Source: Desulfosporosinus hippei DSM 8344
GTDB taxonomy: Bacteria > Bacillota > Desulfitobacteriia > Desulfitobacteriales > Desulfitobacteriaceae
Reading direction: 5' to 3'
Length of the DNA: 64,000 nucleotides
Assembly (NCBI RefSeq): GCF_900100785.1
Contig: NZ_FNCP01000019.1
Location: forward strand, 1 to 64,000
Under the pieces are notes generated by a model that saw nothing but the letters and a program-made list of their open reading frames with translations, made no database searches and had not been told where the DNA came from. Every line of letters starts with the position of its first letter. The first letter of the stretch is position 1. The translations under genes were made by a program, and so were the position numbers. This document shows, piece after piece, positions 1 to 8,816 of this stretch.

Positions 1-2
1 AG

Positions 3-224
3 AAGCAGCTTGAAATTGAATTTAATGATGAACGCAATAAAATAATTCAGAACAGAGCAAAGGCAAGTGCGGCTGATATTACCCAGTGGTTTATCCTAGG
101 ATTAGCATATGTTATGATTTTATTTGATTATCCATTATGGCTAGTTGGAATTACCGTTGGAATTTTCCTTTTATATTACCTAATATCAATTTTCTTTGCG
201 GTTAAATATCAAAAAGAAATGTAA
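3..224 (+). CDS. C-terminal end of a small membrane protein (partial)
   Basis: The reading frame is open from the window edge to TAA at 222-224, giving 73 residues with the start outside. A charged N-terminal stretch (ending near RNKIIQNRAKASAADI) is followed by two hydrophobic segments, about residues 27-43 and 46-66, and a short basic tail ending YQKEM. This looks like the end of a small two-helix membrane protein of the DUF2178/DUF3796 sort, but the visible part is too short to assign. The next gene starts about 100 bases downstream on the same strand. Confidence 0.6.
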   Translation, partial: KQLEIEFNDERNKIIQNRAKASAADITQWFILGLAYVMILFDYPLWLVGITVGIFLLYYLISIFFAVKYQKEM

Positions 225-321
225 GATTCATTCAAGGGACCGCCGAAATCAACTTGCTAAAGCTTTCCAGACTAAGAAGTGCTATTATATTAGTAGTATT
301 TCAGGAATGGAGATAATTACA

Positions 322-1245
322 ATGCCAACAGGAAAGAAACTAATTTATCCGATATTATTGTCAGTTGTCTTATTATGGGGCCTAAATGTTGTAATGATTA
401 AGTTCTTAACCCAGCAAATGTCCCCGATCTTGGTAGCTGCAGTACGAATGCCCCTGGCGGGAATTGTATTGCTGTTGTTCGTTTTTAAGAAATATGGGTT
501 GTACAATCCAAGTAAAAAACAATGGGGATTGCTTTTTTGTATAGGACTAATCTCTGTTTGCCTGCATCAATTGCTTTTGGGGTACGGAGTTTCTGTGACA
601 TCATCCACCAATGCTTCACTTATCCTGGCCCTAAATCCTCTGACTACCGCGCTTCTGGCGTCCATATTTGTGCAGGAGAAATTCACCAGGAATTTAGGGC
701 TTGGCATACTACTAGGATTTGCGGGGGTTGTGTTGGTTGTGTTTTCAAAATCTCCGGAGGGTGCTATCCAATTTTCCTTAATCGGTGATGTTGCGATGGT
801 ATTAGCCATGTTGACCTATGTCATTGGGGGTTTGCTTATTAAAAAGCTGTTGGAAAACCCGATTCCAACCTTAGTAGTGACTGCCTATTCTACCTTAATA
901 GGGGGACTATTGTTAAATTTGGGGACGCTGGTTTCCTTTGGGCCTGCGGTTTATGGACAAATTCACTTATCATCTACAGCAATACTTGTCTTATTAATAT
1001 CAGCTTGGGGAGCTACAGCTTTAGGTACCTTAGGATGGAATGACGGTATAAAACAGTTGGGGGCCAACAGAACGGCTATGTTTCTAAATGGTATGCCTTT
1101 TGCGAGCATGTTCGGTGGGTTCGTCTTTTTAAATGAGAAAATTGCCTGGATACATATCTTAGCACTTATCCTCACTACGTTAGGGATTGTGATTGGGAGT
1201 ATTCCTAAAAAGAAGGTCATTCTTTTGGAGTCCTGCAAACAATAG
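322..1245 (+). CDS. DMT-superfamily (EamA) transporter
   Basis: A 307-residue integral membrane protein with two repeated EamA-type halves and about ten predicted helices, for example LSVVLLWGLNVVMIKF at the N-terminus and an IHILALILTTLGIVIGSI helix near the end. Family members export metabolites or drugs; the substrate cannot be told. The frame is open upstream to a TTG at 196, but ATG 322 has GGAG at 309-312 nine bases before it, and translation from there starts just before helix 1, so the shorter form is preferred. A strong hairpin terminator follows at 1273-1318. It is probably monocistronic. Confidence 0.85.
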   Translation: MPTGKKLIYPILLSVVLLWGLNVVMIKFLTQQMSPILVAAVRMPLAGIVLLLFVFKKYGLYNPSKKQWGLLFCIGLISVCLHQLLLGYGVSVTSSTNASLILALNPLTTALLASIFVQEKFTRNLGLGILLGFAGVVLVVFSKSPEGAIQFSLIGDVAMVLAMLTYVIGGLLIKKLLENPIPTLVVTAYSTLIGGLLLNLGTLVSFGPAVYGQIHLSSTAILVLLISAWGATALGTLGWNDGIKQLGANRTAMFLNGMPFASMFGGFVFLNEKIAWIHILALILTTLGIVIGSIPKKKVILLESCKQ

Positions 1246-1272
1246 ACTTGTTGTTAAATAAGAACAATGGAC

Positions 1273-1324
1273 AAAGGCAGACTTCAGGGATCTTTTTAAG
1301 GATCTTGAAGCTGCCTTTTACTTT
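1273..1324 (+). terminator. Rho-independent terminator after the EamA gene
   Basis: AAAGGCAG (1273-1280) pairs with CTGCCTTT (1311-1318), with a further inner stem CTTCA/TGAAG and GATC/GATC. A T-rich tail follows. Confidence 0.8.
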
Positions 1325-1570
1325 TACTTGACATGACTCACTCAAGCACTTTCAAGGTAGGAGTTAAATACAGAGTTAGAGGCCGGCCAGTAATGGCCAG
1401 GAATAAAGATACAAGTACGTACTTTTTTCTGCCTATATAAAGGGAGGGTAATTAGATTTTAGGTTCCGTTTGAAGATCTTGTATTATTATTTAGTTGAAG
1501 GGATAGAGGAACGTTCAGCGAAGAACTATTAATCATAATTTGGCTAAGGGGAACTTGGAGGTGAAAACGA

Positions 1571-2164
1571 ATGAAGCGGAAAATTCTTTTAGCAACAATC
1601 ATAGTTATTCTACTTACAACCGGATGTGGGAAAACGGCTCCAGCTGATACCAACCCCCAACCCAGGGAGCAATCTGAGGAATCCCCCTCATTAGATACTA
1701 AAGCCCAGCCACCGGAAGGGACTTTCCGGTTCACTCCGCATAATCTTAAAGATATCGTGGGCTTTAGGCCCATACAAAATCAATCATTCATGGTGGATTT
1801 AAATTCCTGGGGCAAGGTTAAATTCGTCTCCGGAAAATTGACAGGAGGCAACCATATACCTGTAGTCTTTTACCTAACCGATAAAGATGGGGAGATCCTA
1901 TATGATTTTCAGGCAAATCTTCCTTATATGGTAGACGTTAAAGCCGTTTCCTTTGAAGATGTAAGTCAAGACGGTCTAAAAGATATAATTATTATTGTAG
2001 ATGATGCTTATCCCGGACAAGGGAATAATCCTCTAGCTACCGTCTACTTTCAAAAATCCGATGGGTCCTTTGCTAATGATCTGTTGTTAGATCAAGAGAT
2101 AAACGATTCAAAGAACAATAGAGATGTAAAAACTGTAGAAAGCTACTTGGCTGGAAAGTATTGA
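1571..2164 (+). CDS. Lipoprotein with a VCBS/FG-GAP-like C-terminal segment
   Basis: A 197-residue protein with a lipoprotein signal: basic MKRK start, hydrophobic core and lipobox LTTG-C with Cys19 as the predicted lipidated residue, so it should be anchored on the outer face of the membrane. A Pro/Glu/Ser-rich linker (about 22-50) precedes a soluble domain. Around residues 128-140 is DVSQDGLKD, the Asp/Gly pattern of calcium-binding FG-GAP/VCBS-type blades. AGGTG precedes ATG 1571 closely. No partner gene is apparent and the function is unknown. Confidence 0.75.
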   Translation: MKRKILLATIIVILLTTGCGKTAPADTNPQPREQSEESPSLDTKAQPPEGTFRFTPHNLKDIVGFRPIQNQSFMVDLNSWGKVKFVSGKLTGGNHIPVVFYLTDKDGEILYDFQANLPYMVDVKAVSFEDVSQDGLKDIIIIVDDAYPGQGNNPLATVYFQKSDGSFANDLLLDQEINDSKNNRDVKTVESYLAGKY

Positions 2165-2476
2165 CTTTCTTTCATTCTCTTAGGGGCACTTGATTAAATA
2201 CTATCGTAGAAAGATCTCCGACCTAGAATCGTCCAATAGTCACTTTGCACCACTCTATCCAGAAAGCGGTTGAGAGTTATCGGGTCGGTGACGAAGCAAA
2301 GGTGTATCTGCGGACGCTTAGAGTAAAATAAGGTTGGGCACAGAGCTCAATGAGCGGCAGTAGGTATAAAATCTTGCAAGAAGACCAATGTAAAAGGCAC
2401 GTAAAGATTGAACTGGTAATATTTAACTAGTTATGCTACGATACAATTAGGATTTGTAAATTAAAGGAGAGGCGGT
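2165..2476. other. Intergenic stretch before the Fic gene
   Basis: About 310 bases without a supported gene. One open stretch of roughly 30 codons ends at TAA 2329-2331 (ending VGDEAKVYLRTLRVK) with no start codon or ribosome site, possibly a gene remnant of unknown origin. No terminator is evident after the lipoprotein gene. Confidence 0.4.
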
Positions 2477-3242
2477 ATGCAAAATAGCGGCTTTTAATAA
2501 AATTGTAGATCTTTTACAGGAGTTAAATTCATATAGACCACTTACTGCAGGGGAGCTACAACGATTAAGTGAGGAATTTCTGATTAATTTTACGTATAAT
2601 TCTAATGCAATAGAAGGCAATACCCTTACCTTACAGGAAACCGCTTTAATCCTCAAAGAGGGAATTACCATAGATAAAAAGCCACTTAAAGACCACTTAG
2701 AGGCTGTAGGTCATAAGGAAGCATATCATTATGTTGAGGAATTGGTAAAGCAAAAAGTCCTACTGTCCGAAAAGGTCATCAAAGATATTCATAGTTTGGT
2801 TCTAATGGACAACCGTGCGGATAGAGGAATATACAGACGTGTGCCTGTAACAATTATGGGAGCTGTCCATACGCCGCCGCAGCCATATCTTTTGCCTACT
2901 CGAATGGAACAACTTATTATTAAATACCAGGGATGTTTTTCTCATGTGGTTGAACGTGTTTCCCAATTTCATTTGGAATTTGAAGCCATACACCCATTTA
3001 TTGATGGTAATGGCAGAACCGGTCGCTTGCTTTTGAACCTCGAGTTGATGAAGGAGGGTTATCCTCCTATTAACATTAAGTTCAGTGATCGTAAACGATA
3101 TTATGATTGTTTTACAAGCTATCACATAAACGGGGAAGATCCATCAGAGATGGTTTCTCTTGTCCGGGAATACCTCGAAGAAGAACTGTTAAGGTATATA
3201 GAAATTGTCAGAAACGCAAATGAAATGTCAAAATTCCAATAA
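2477..3242 (+). CDS. Fic-family enzyme, class II, start region frameshifted
   Basis: Fic enzymes transfer AMP or other nucleotide parts to target proteins. The full catalytic motif HPFIDGNGRTGR is encoded at 2991-3026. Upstream, SNAIEG (2601-2618) fits the inhibitory motif (S/T)xxxE(G/N), placed N-terminal to the core as in self-inhibited class II Fic proteins. The homologous frame runs from about 2478 to the stop, but the only ATG with a good ribosome site (AGGAG just before 2477) is one base out of frame and stops after six codons. Removing one A from CAAAAT at 2480-2485 gives a clean MQIAAFNKIVDLLQ start. So there is a one-base insertion here, real or a sequencing error. The TTG at 2742 would lose the inhibitory helix. 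No antitoxin gene is adjacent. Confidence 0.8.
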
Positions 3243-3601
3243 AAATAGTTAGGGACGATACGAAGGCGTTGTCATTTGAAAAATTCCTCGTTCGGACAGC
3301 TTCACCAGCTCGACAGAGAGGATAGCTCATGGCGTTATCGATAATCCAAAGTGTCAATGGTTTTACTTATAACATCAGCCCGGAGACTAAAATCTCTGGG
3401 CTGATGTTATTACTGAAGCAGAAACGCCTGCTTCCATGTCGATCATGACATGCTTGATAATCTCAAATTCCAAAGACATTCCCCTGTCAAGCAACTTGAT
3501 ATTTGGACACGCACAGATATATAATTGAATAATAATAAGCAATAATAATACAAAAATAATCATAAATTATTTAAGCCATTTGAAATAAGATGTGACTAAA
3601 G
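3243..3601. other. Intergenic, convergent; one hairpin then AT-rich DNA
   Basis: Lies between two converging genes. It contains the hairpin at 3369-3410 and a very AT-rich stretch at about 3520-3600. No coding potential was seen. Confidence 0.5.
3369..3410. repeat. Hairpin, copy 1 of the AGCCCGGAGA family
   Basis: An 18-bp stem (3369-3386 with 3393-3410, one G-U type mismatch) around a 6-base loop. The inner ten base pairs, AGCCCGGAGA paired with TCTCTGGGCT, recur at 15773-15798 and 33981-34034. There is no T-tract, so it may act as a bidirectional terminator between converging genes or be a dispersed repeat. Confidence 0.7.
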
Positions 3602-4708
3602 TTATCGACTGGCAGCCAAAGCGCAAACAGCGTCGGCAACGAACAGTGTCTCTTCTCGAGTGTTGAAATGAGAGAATGAAAAGCGGACGGAGCCGGATAG
3701 TTTGAGTCCATCATGCATTAATGGTGCACAATGGGCCCCTGCGCGTACTGCGATGCCATACTTTTCAAAAAGCAGAGCTGCGACTTGAGCGGAATCATAT
3801 CCTTGGATATTGAGGGAGACTATGGGTGTACGAAGTGGCGCGGCTAAATCTCCATAGAGGGTAACCTCGGGAATATCCGCCAGGGAATGGGCAAACAGGC
3901 GCGCCCAGGTATCCGCCCGGTAGTGGATTGTCGATAGTCCGGTGGACTGTATATATTGCACGCCGGCCAGTAGTCCTGCGATGCCGTGGGCATTTTGCGT
4001 CCCGGCTTCCAGGGCATCGGGCAATTCCCCGGGATGTTTGGAGTCGAAGGAATGATGGCCGCTTCCTCCGACATACAGAGATTCGGGCCTGTAATTAGGT
4101 CCTAAACAGAGTCCGCCGGTGCCTTGGGGCCCGAAGAGTGATTTATGCCCTGTAAAGCAGAGGGCGGATATGTTTTTCATCTCAATAGGCAAAAGTCCGG
4201 CGCTTTGTGAGGCATCAACAATGAAGTCCAGGCCGCGTTCTGCACATAATTCACCGACAGATTGGATATCGAAGACGTTGCCGGTAACATTGGAAGCATG
4301 GGTAAGTACTACTGCCCCGGTATCCGGACGGATGGCCGAAGAGATTGCTTCCGTGGAAACGCATCCTAAGCTGTCACAAGGGACAATGGTATAATTATCC
4401 CGTTTGTAGATGGGCCGCAGTACCGAATTGTGCTCAGCGGCGGTTGTCACAATATGCCCCCGGATTCCGGAAATGGCGATGTTTAAGGCAACGGTGGCGT
4501 TAGGAGCGAATACCACACGCATAGGATCATCAACCCCAAAGAGGGAAGCCAAGGCGATTCGTGCTTCCATCAACATGCGGAGAGCGTCCAGAGCCGGTGC
4601 ATGTGCTCCCCGAGAAGCGTTGCCAAAGGTATCCATAGCCCGCACAACAGCTTCCTTGACGCAAGGAGGTTTCTGAAGAGTTGTTGCGGCATTGTCCAGA
4701 TAAATCAT
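3602..4708 (-). CDS. Cysteine desulfurase family protein (selenium cluster 1)
   Basis: A 368-residue PLP-dependent class V aminotransferase-fold enzyme expected to release sulfur (or selenium) from cysteine or selenocysteine. It starts MIYLDNAATT as in NifS-like proteins, has the PLP lysine in FTGHKSLFGPQG (K189) and the persulfide cysteine in the RAGAHCAP loop near residue 325. The length and the SVRFSFSHFN ending match the short desulfurase group often found in selenium clusters. It is divergent from selD, with only 77 bases between their starts, which suggests shared control and a role in supplying Se or S to SelD. It is a clear paralogue of the gene at 16023-17168. Confidence 0.88.
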   Translation of the reverse strand: MIYLDNAATTLQKPPCVKEAVVRAMDTFGNASRGAHAPALDALRMLMEARIALASLFGVDDPMRVVFAPNATVALNIAISGIRGHIVTTAAEHNSVLRPIYKRDNYTIVPCDSLGCVSTEAISSAIRPDTGAVVLTHASNVTGNVFDIQSVGELCAERGLDFIVDASQSAGLLPIEMKNISALCFTGHKSLFGPQGTGGLCLGPNYRPESLYVGGSGHHSFDSKHPGELPDALEAGTQNAHGIAGLLAGVQYIQSTGLSTIHYRADTWARLFAHSLADIPEVTLYGDLAAPLRTPIVSLNIQGYDSAQVAALLFEKYGIAVRAGAHCAPLMHDGLKLSGSVRFSFSHFNTREETLFVADAVCALAASR

Positions 4709-4785
4709 TTTTTTCTCCTATCTCTAATAAATGGTGTTTTTATATTTTAGTATAAGTCAAACAACTGTGTAAAGGAAGGGATCTC

Positions 4786-5808
4786 ATGATGAGTTTATTG
4801 TCAAACTGTACCTCTGGGGGCTGCGGAGCCAAGATTGGTCCGGGCGAGCTATCCAAGGTGTTGTCCGGCATGCCGGTTTTTGGTAACCCTAATCTGTTGG
4901 TGGGCTTTGATGCCTCGGATGATGCTGCTGTTTATCAAATTAATCAAGACACTGCCATTGTTTCCACAGTGGATTTCTTTTCACCCATGGTGGACGATGG
5001 TCGCTCCTTTGGCCGAATCGCGGCAGCTAATGCCTTAAGCGATGTATATTCCATGGGAGGTACACCACTTTTTGCTCTCAATCTCGTTTGTTATCCCGAG
5101 AGAATGGAACTGGACGCCTTGGGAGAAATATTATTAGGCGGGGCAGAAAAAATCCAAGAGGCGGGAGCGGTACTTTGCGGCGGCCATTCCATCTATGACA
5201 AAGAGCCCAAATATGGGCTGGCAGTCACCGGACGTATCGACCCGAAACAAATCTGGCGCAATAATACTCCGGTTCCGGGGGATCAACTGATCCTTACCAA
5301 ACCCCTGGGGATTGGCATTGTCATGGCTGCCCTGCGGGGAGAAATGGCCGATGATCAAGCCGTTCAGGCGGCGATTTCCTCTATGCAGAGGCTCAATAAA
5401 TATGCGGCGGAGAAGATGCACAGTTTTCCCATTAGTGCCTGCACAGATATCACCGGTTTCGGACTGTTGGCCCATGCCAGGGAAATGGCTGGGGATGCTA
5501 CATCCTTGGTCATATATAGCTCGGAATTGCCTTATATCCCTCAGGCTTATACCTATGCCGGAGATTTCTTGATAACTGCGGCTGCCCAGCGCAATCGCAA
5601 CCATATGCAAGGCTTTGTGGATCTCGGCGATACCCCCTTTGCCTTGCAGGAATTGATGTTCGATCCCCAGACCTCGGGAGGGTTGTTTCTCAGCGCCCCG
5701 AAATCCTGTGCTCAAGAGCTGTTAAGTGCCATTCAGGAAGTGGAACCCCAGGCAAGAATCGTAGGAGAAGTGCTCCAACCACAAAATTCACCGATTTTGG
5801 TACGCTAA
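4786..5808 (+). CDS. selD: Selenide, water dikinase (selenophosphate synthetase)
   Basis: Makes selenophosphate from selenide and ATP, the Se donor for selenocysteine tRNA and selenouridine. The 340-residue protein has the glycine-rich start SGGCGAKIGPG with catalytic Cys13 and Lys16, then DDAAVY and AIVSTVDFFSPMVDD motifs of the AIR-synthase-like ATP fold, and the C-terminal FDPQTSGGL motif. The key position is a TGC cysteine codon, not a TGA selenocysteine codon. AAGGAAGG precedes ATG 4786; the next ATG at 4789 is also possible. It is followed by yedF with 12 bases between them. Confidence 0.96.
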   Translation: MMSLLSNCTSGGCGAKIGPGELSKVLSGMPVFGNPNLLVGFDASDDAAVYQINQDTAIVSTVDFFSPMVDDGRSFGRIAAANALSDVYSMGGTPLFALNLVCYPERMELDALGEILLGGAEKIQEAGAVLCGGHSIYDKEPKYGLAVTGRIDPKQIWRNNTPVPGDQLILTKPLGIGIVMAALRGEMADDQAVQAAISSMQRLNKYAAEKMHSFPISACTDITGFGLLAHAREMAGDATSLVIYSSELPYIPQAYTYAGDFLITAAAQRNRNHMQGFVDLGDTPFALQELMFDPQTSGGLFLSAPKSCAQELLSAIQEVEPQARIVGEVLQPQNSPILVR

Positions 5809-5820
5809 GGAGGAATATTT

Positions 5821-6414
5821 ATGAATAACATTGATTGTCTTGGGCAGGTCTGCCCTATCCCAGTCATAAAAGCCAAAAAAGCTCTGGAGAGCTTGGGGGA
5901 AGCAGGCGGTGTGGTAACTGTATTAGTCGATAACGACATCGCCCGCCAAAATCTCCAAAAGATGTCCACAGAACTGGGTTATCAAAGCGAATATGAGCAG
6001 AGAGAAGACGGTAATATCCAGGTTACCATCGTAGCAGGAGAAGGCTGCGCTGTGGAAAGCTGCCCGACAGAAGGAGATTCGGGCCTGGTCGTAGCCATCG
6101 GTCGGAATACCATGGGGGAAGGAAGTCAGGAACTGGGCCAAATACTGATCAAAGGTTTCATCTTTGCCCTCAGGGAGCTTGTGCCGCCGCCCACCCATGT
6201 TTTGTTCTTCAATTCGGGGGCATACCTTACGGTTAGTGAGTCTAACTGCTTGGAGGACCTGCGCGCTCTGGAAGCTGCGGGAACGGTTATTCTAACCTGT
6301 GGGACTTGTACCAATTATTTCGAAATTACCGAAAAGCTAGGGGTCGGTGAGATCGCCAACATGTACGGCATCGTCACCGCTATGGCTGGGGCAAAACGGC
6401 TTATCAATATCTAG
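5821..6414 (+). CDS. yedF: Selenium metabolism protein YedF (TusA-DsrE fusion)
   Basis: A 197-residue protein with an N-terminal TusA/SirA domain (residues 1-70, motif DCLGQVCPIPV, the CPxP cysteine that carries persulfide) and a C-terminal DsrE-like half ending in LTCGTCTNYF, a dithiol motif typical of YedF. YedF proteins accompany selD and are thought to carry reactive Se or S. AAGGAGG lies just before ATG 5821, 12 bases after selD, so the genes form an operon. The acidic insertion AVESCPTEGDSGL links the domains. Confidence 0.92.
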   Translation: MNNIDCLGQVCPIPVIKAKKALESLGEAGGVVTVLVDNDIARQNLQKMSTELGYQSEYEQREDGNIQVTIVAGEGCAVESCPTEGDSGLVVAIGRNTMGEGSQELGQILIKGFIFALRELVPPPTHVLFFNSGAYLTVSESNCLEDLRALEAAGTVILTCGTCTNYFEITEKLGVGEIANMYGIVTAMAGAKRLINI

Positions 6415-6424
6415 GAGGATTTTT

Positions 6425-6676
6425 GTGTCTTATATTCTTACGTTTGCCAACACCCATGGGGCTATTTTAGCCGAAAAAACCCTCCTGCAGGCCGGTCATT
6501 CCGTAGGGGTGATGCCCTTGCCCTCAGGCATCAAAGCCGGCTGCGGCATCGCCCTTCGGGTAGCGGATTATATTGCCGCAAAGGCCCTATTGCAGGAGAC
6601 TAACATAGTTGTAGCGGCTGTCTATCAAGCAATGTTAAATTCACAGGAGACGGTGTACAATGAGGTTCAGGGATGA
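6425..6676 (+). CDS. DUF3343 putative Se/S carrier protein
   Basis: An 83-residue protein starting MSYILTFANTHGAILAEKTL from a GTG at 6425, with AGGAGG at 6413-6418 overlapping the yedF stop. Longer upstream readings would overlap yedF and have no ribosome site. The MPLPSGIKAGCGIALRV segment carries a conserved cysteine, as in the DUF3343 family, which co-occurs with selD, yedF and cysteine desulfurases and is suggested to carry Se or S. It is the last gene of the selD operon. A second family member lies at 17226-17465. Confidence 0.85.
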   Translation: MSYILTFANTHGAILAEKTLLQAGHSVGVMPLPSGIKAGCGIALRVADYIAAKALLQETNIVVAAVYQAMLNSQETVYNEVQG

Positions 6677-6874
6677 ATGAAAAATTTCATGGGATGTGCC
6701 CAATAGACGTCCTATGGAGGCATGTAAGGAATGATAATTAGGGGCTTTAGGTATTGAATATAAGAGAAATTTGAACAGCGGCTCTTTGTGGCCCATCTGA
6801 TGATGTGTTATAATATGGTAATACTTAATGTTGTTCAGATAATCGAATAGTTGATATTATGGGGGCGAGGTTTA

Positions 6875-7456
6875 ATGTCAATATTTCCGCATAGTAGTGA
6901 TAAGAAATATACCTATGCAGATTATCTTACCTGGACTGATGGAGAAAGATGGGAAATAATTGATGGCGTGCCCCATATGCAATCTGCTCCTACGTGGCAG
7001 CATCAAGCCATATCCAGTGAACTTATGTTGCAATTTGGTGAATACTTACGGAATAAGCCCTGTAGAGTTTTTGCTTCACCTTTCGATTTAAGGATACCTG
7101 AATTAAATGAAGATGACGAAGAAACAACGTTTGTATGCCAGCCTGATCTTACTATCATTTGTGATAATGCTGGTTTAAAAGGTACTGGGTATTATGGTAC
7201 TCCCACCCTGATAATTGAAATATCATCTCCTTCAACCGCAAGGATAGATAAGCTTTTTAAGTTTAATAAATTTGAAAAGGCCGGGGTTAAAGAGTATTGG
7301 ATCATTGAACCGGATGGTAAGTTCGTGAGTGTATTTACCTTACAGAACAATAAGCGCTATGGACGGCCAGCTGTTTATTCAGATGAAGAAAAAATAACCG
7401 TGAGTGCCTTGCCGGACTTGATAATTGATCTTAATCCGGTTTTTGCTGCTCTGTAA
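6875..7456 (+). CDS. Uma2-family putative restriction endonuclease-like protein
   Basis: A 193-residue DUF820/Uma2 protein with a PD-(D/E)xK nuclease-like core: QPDLTIICD, then LIIEISSPST and the K/E-rich KFNKFEKAGVKEYWIIEPD. These are widespread in cyanobacteria and Clostridia, often as solitary genes, and their biological role is not settled. ATG 6875 is preferred over the in-frame TTG at 6851 because GGGCGAGG lies four bases before it. A hairpin terminator follows. No methylase or toxin partner is adjacent. Confidence 0.85.
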   Translation: MSIFPHSSDKKYTYADYLTWTDGERWEIIDGVPHMQSAPTWQHQAISSELMLQFGEYLRNKPCRVFASPFDLRIPELNEDDEETTFVCQPDLTIICDNAGLKGTGYYGTPTLIIEISSPSTARIDKLFKFNKFEKAGVKEYWIIEPDGKFVSVFTLQNNKRYGRPAVYSDEEKITVSALPDLIIDLNPVFAAL

Positions 7457-7520
7457 AATGGACTTTGATATTTGCCGGATTTTAATGAAGAAGTTGAAAG
7501 TCTGGCATAATCTTATGCTA

Positions 7521-7562
7521 AAGCCTAAAGTGATTCACGCTTAAGTGGATCACTTTAGGCTT
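7521..7562 (+). terminator. Hairpin after the Uma2 gene
   Basis: AAGCCTAAAGTGAT (7521-7534) pairs perfectly with ATCACTTTAGGCTT (7549-7562). The T-tract is weak. Confidence 0.65.
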
Positions 7563-7681
7563 CAGTTGTTTATCTGAATCTTATTTGGGCAAAAATTTGA
7601 CAAATCCTCTTTTTGAACTCAGCAATCCAGGTCAAGAATTAGTTCTCCGGTTGATTTATGCTAGATACGGGAGGTGAGAAA

Positions 7682-8614
7682 ATGAATCAGGTTGAAGCAA
7701 TAAGGGCGGTGCAAAAAATGCAGGATTATATTGAGGATCACATATATGAAGAGATTACCCTTAAGCAGCTCTCAAAGGCTGCCGGATATTCATCCTGGCA
7801 CTCAGCGAGAATTTTCAAAGAGATAACGGGAAGAACCCCCTTTGATTATATTCGTGCTTTAAGACTAACCAGAGCTGCACTGGTTCTACGTGATGAGGAA
7901 CGAAAAATTATCGATGTTGCCTTGGATTTCGTCTTTGACTCTCATGAAGGCTTTACTCGTGCTTTTGCCAAAGAGTTTGGCTTGCCCCCCAAAAGATATA
8001 GTCAAAATACTCCGCCTATCCAACTTTTTATGCCTGCAAGAGTTTTCGATACCTTCCGAGCATTGCATAATGGAGGAATGAAGATGAGTGAGAAAAAAGC
8101 AACTAAAACGGTATTCGTGCAAATTATTGAACGTCCGGCCAGAAAAGTACTTCTCAAGCGGGGAATCAAAGCAACCGAGTATTTTGGATACTGCGAAGAA
8201 GTCGGCTGTGATGTGTGGTCCATGCTTTCAAGTGTTAAAGAAGCAATGTATGAACCCATTGGAATGTGGCTGCCGAAAGACCTGATAAAAAGTGGTACTT
8301 CCCAATATGTGCAGGGAGTGGAGCTGCCACTTGCTTATAATAATGCAGTTCCCCCTGGATATGATCTGATTGACTTGCCGCCGTGCATGATGATGATATT
8401 TCAGGGAGAGCCTTATAACGATGATGACTTTATGGAGGCAATCGGCGAAGTATGGGAGCACATTGAAAAATTTGACCCGAATATTTACGGATATCACTGG
8501 GCACCTGAAGCAGCACCGAGATTTCAACTTGCCCCGATGGGGTATAGAGGGTATATTGAGGCTAGACCTGTTGTCTCTCAGTCAATGGGGAGCACGCAAA
8601 GACAGGATAAGTAA
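7682..8614 (+). CDS. AraC-family regulator with GyrI-like effector domain
   Basis: A 310-residue regulator. Residues 1-105 hold the double AraC helix-turn-helix (ITLKQLSKAAGYSSWHSARIFKEITGRTP and a second helix pair ending PPKRYSQN). Residues 145-300 are a GyrI-like/SOUL-type ligand-binding domain ending YIEARPVV. Rob- and BmrR-like proteins of this design sense drugs or small molecules. GGGAGGTGAG precedes ATG 7682, which is preferred over TTG 7658. The gene is followed by the wreckage of a second AraC-GyrI gene, so this locus once held two such regulators. Confidence 0.88.
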   Translation: MNQVEAIRAVQKMQDYIEDHIYEEITLKQLSKAAGYSSWHSARIFKEITGRTPFDYIRALRLTRAALVLRDEERKIIDVALDFVFDSHEGFTRAFAKEFGLPPKRYSQNTPPIQLFMPARVFDTFRALHNGGMKMSEKKATKTVFVQIIERPARKVLLKRGIKATEYFGYCEEVGCDVWSMLSSVKEAMYEPIGMWLPKDLIKSGTSQYVQGVELPLAYNNAVPPGYDLIDLPPCMMMIFQGEPYNDDDFMEAIGEVWEHIEKFDPNIYGYHWAPEAAPRFQLAPMGYRGYIEARPVVSQSMGSTQRQDK

Positions 8615-8654
8615 TGCGAAGTCCTTTATGATTGAATCAGAAGGGAGAGGTACA

Positions 8655-8816
8655 ATGGAGTGGCTTAGAGCAATGAATAGGGCAATTGACCATTTAGAAG
8701 CAAACATTTTCTTCCCCATTTCATTTTCAGCGGATGTATCATATGCTTTAAAGCATTTCCAAAGCTTTCCTTTCATATTTCAATCAAAGGAGATCAGGAT
8801 ATGGATTACAAATTAA
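8655..8816 (+). pseudogene. AraC-family regulator remnant (internal deletion, frameshift)
   Basis: ATG 8655 with GGGAGAGG upstream opens a 53-codon frame beginning MEWLRAMNRAIDHLEANI, the usual first helix of AraC-GyrI regulators, after which the helix-turn-helix is missing. Before the end the frame also slips: reading one frame over gives LSFHISIKGDQDMDYKL, the normal linker into the GyrI-like domain of the next gene. So 8655-9274 was one regulator that lost most of its DNA-binding domain. Confidence 0.7.

Noticed and set aside
1413-1424. Palindrome AAGTACGTACTT followed by Ts, upstream of the lipoprotein gene
   Set aside because: Only 12 bp with no loop and no gene end nearby; weak as terminator or operator.
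4786-4840. Possible in-frame TGA selenocysteine in SelD
   Set aside because: The key position is TGC (Cys13); no TGA is in frame.
5134-5715. Long open frame antisense to selD
   Set aside because: A shadow of the selD coding bias; no ribosome site and no recognisable domain.
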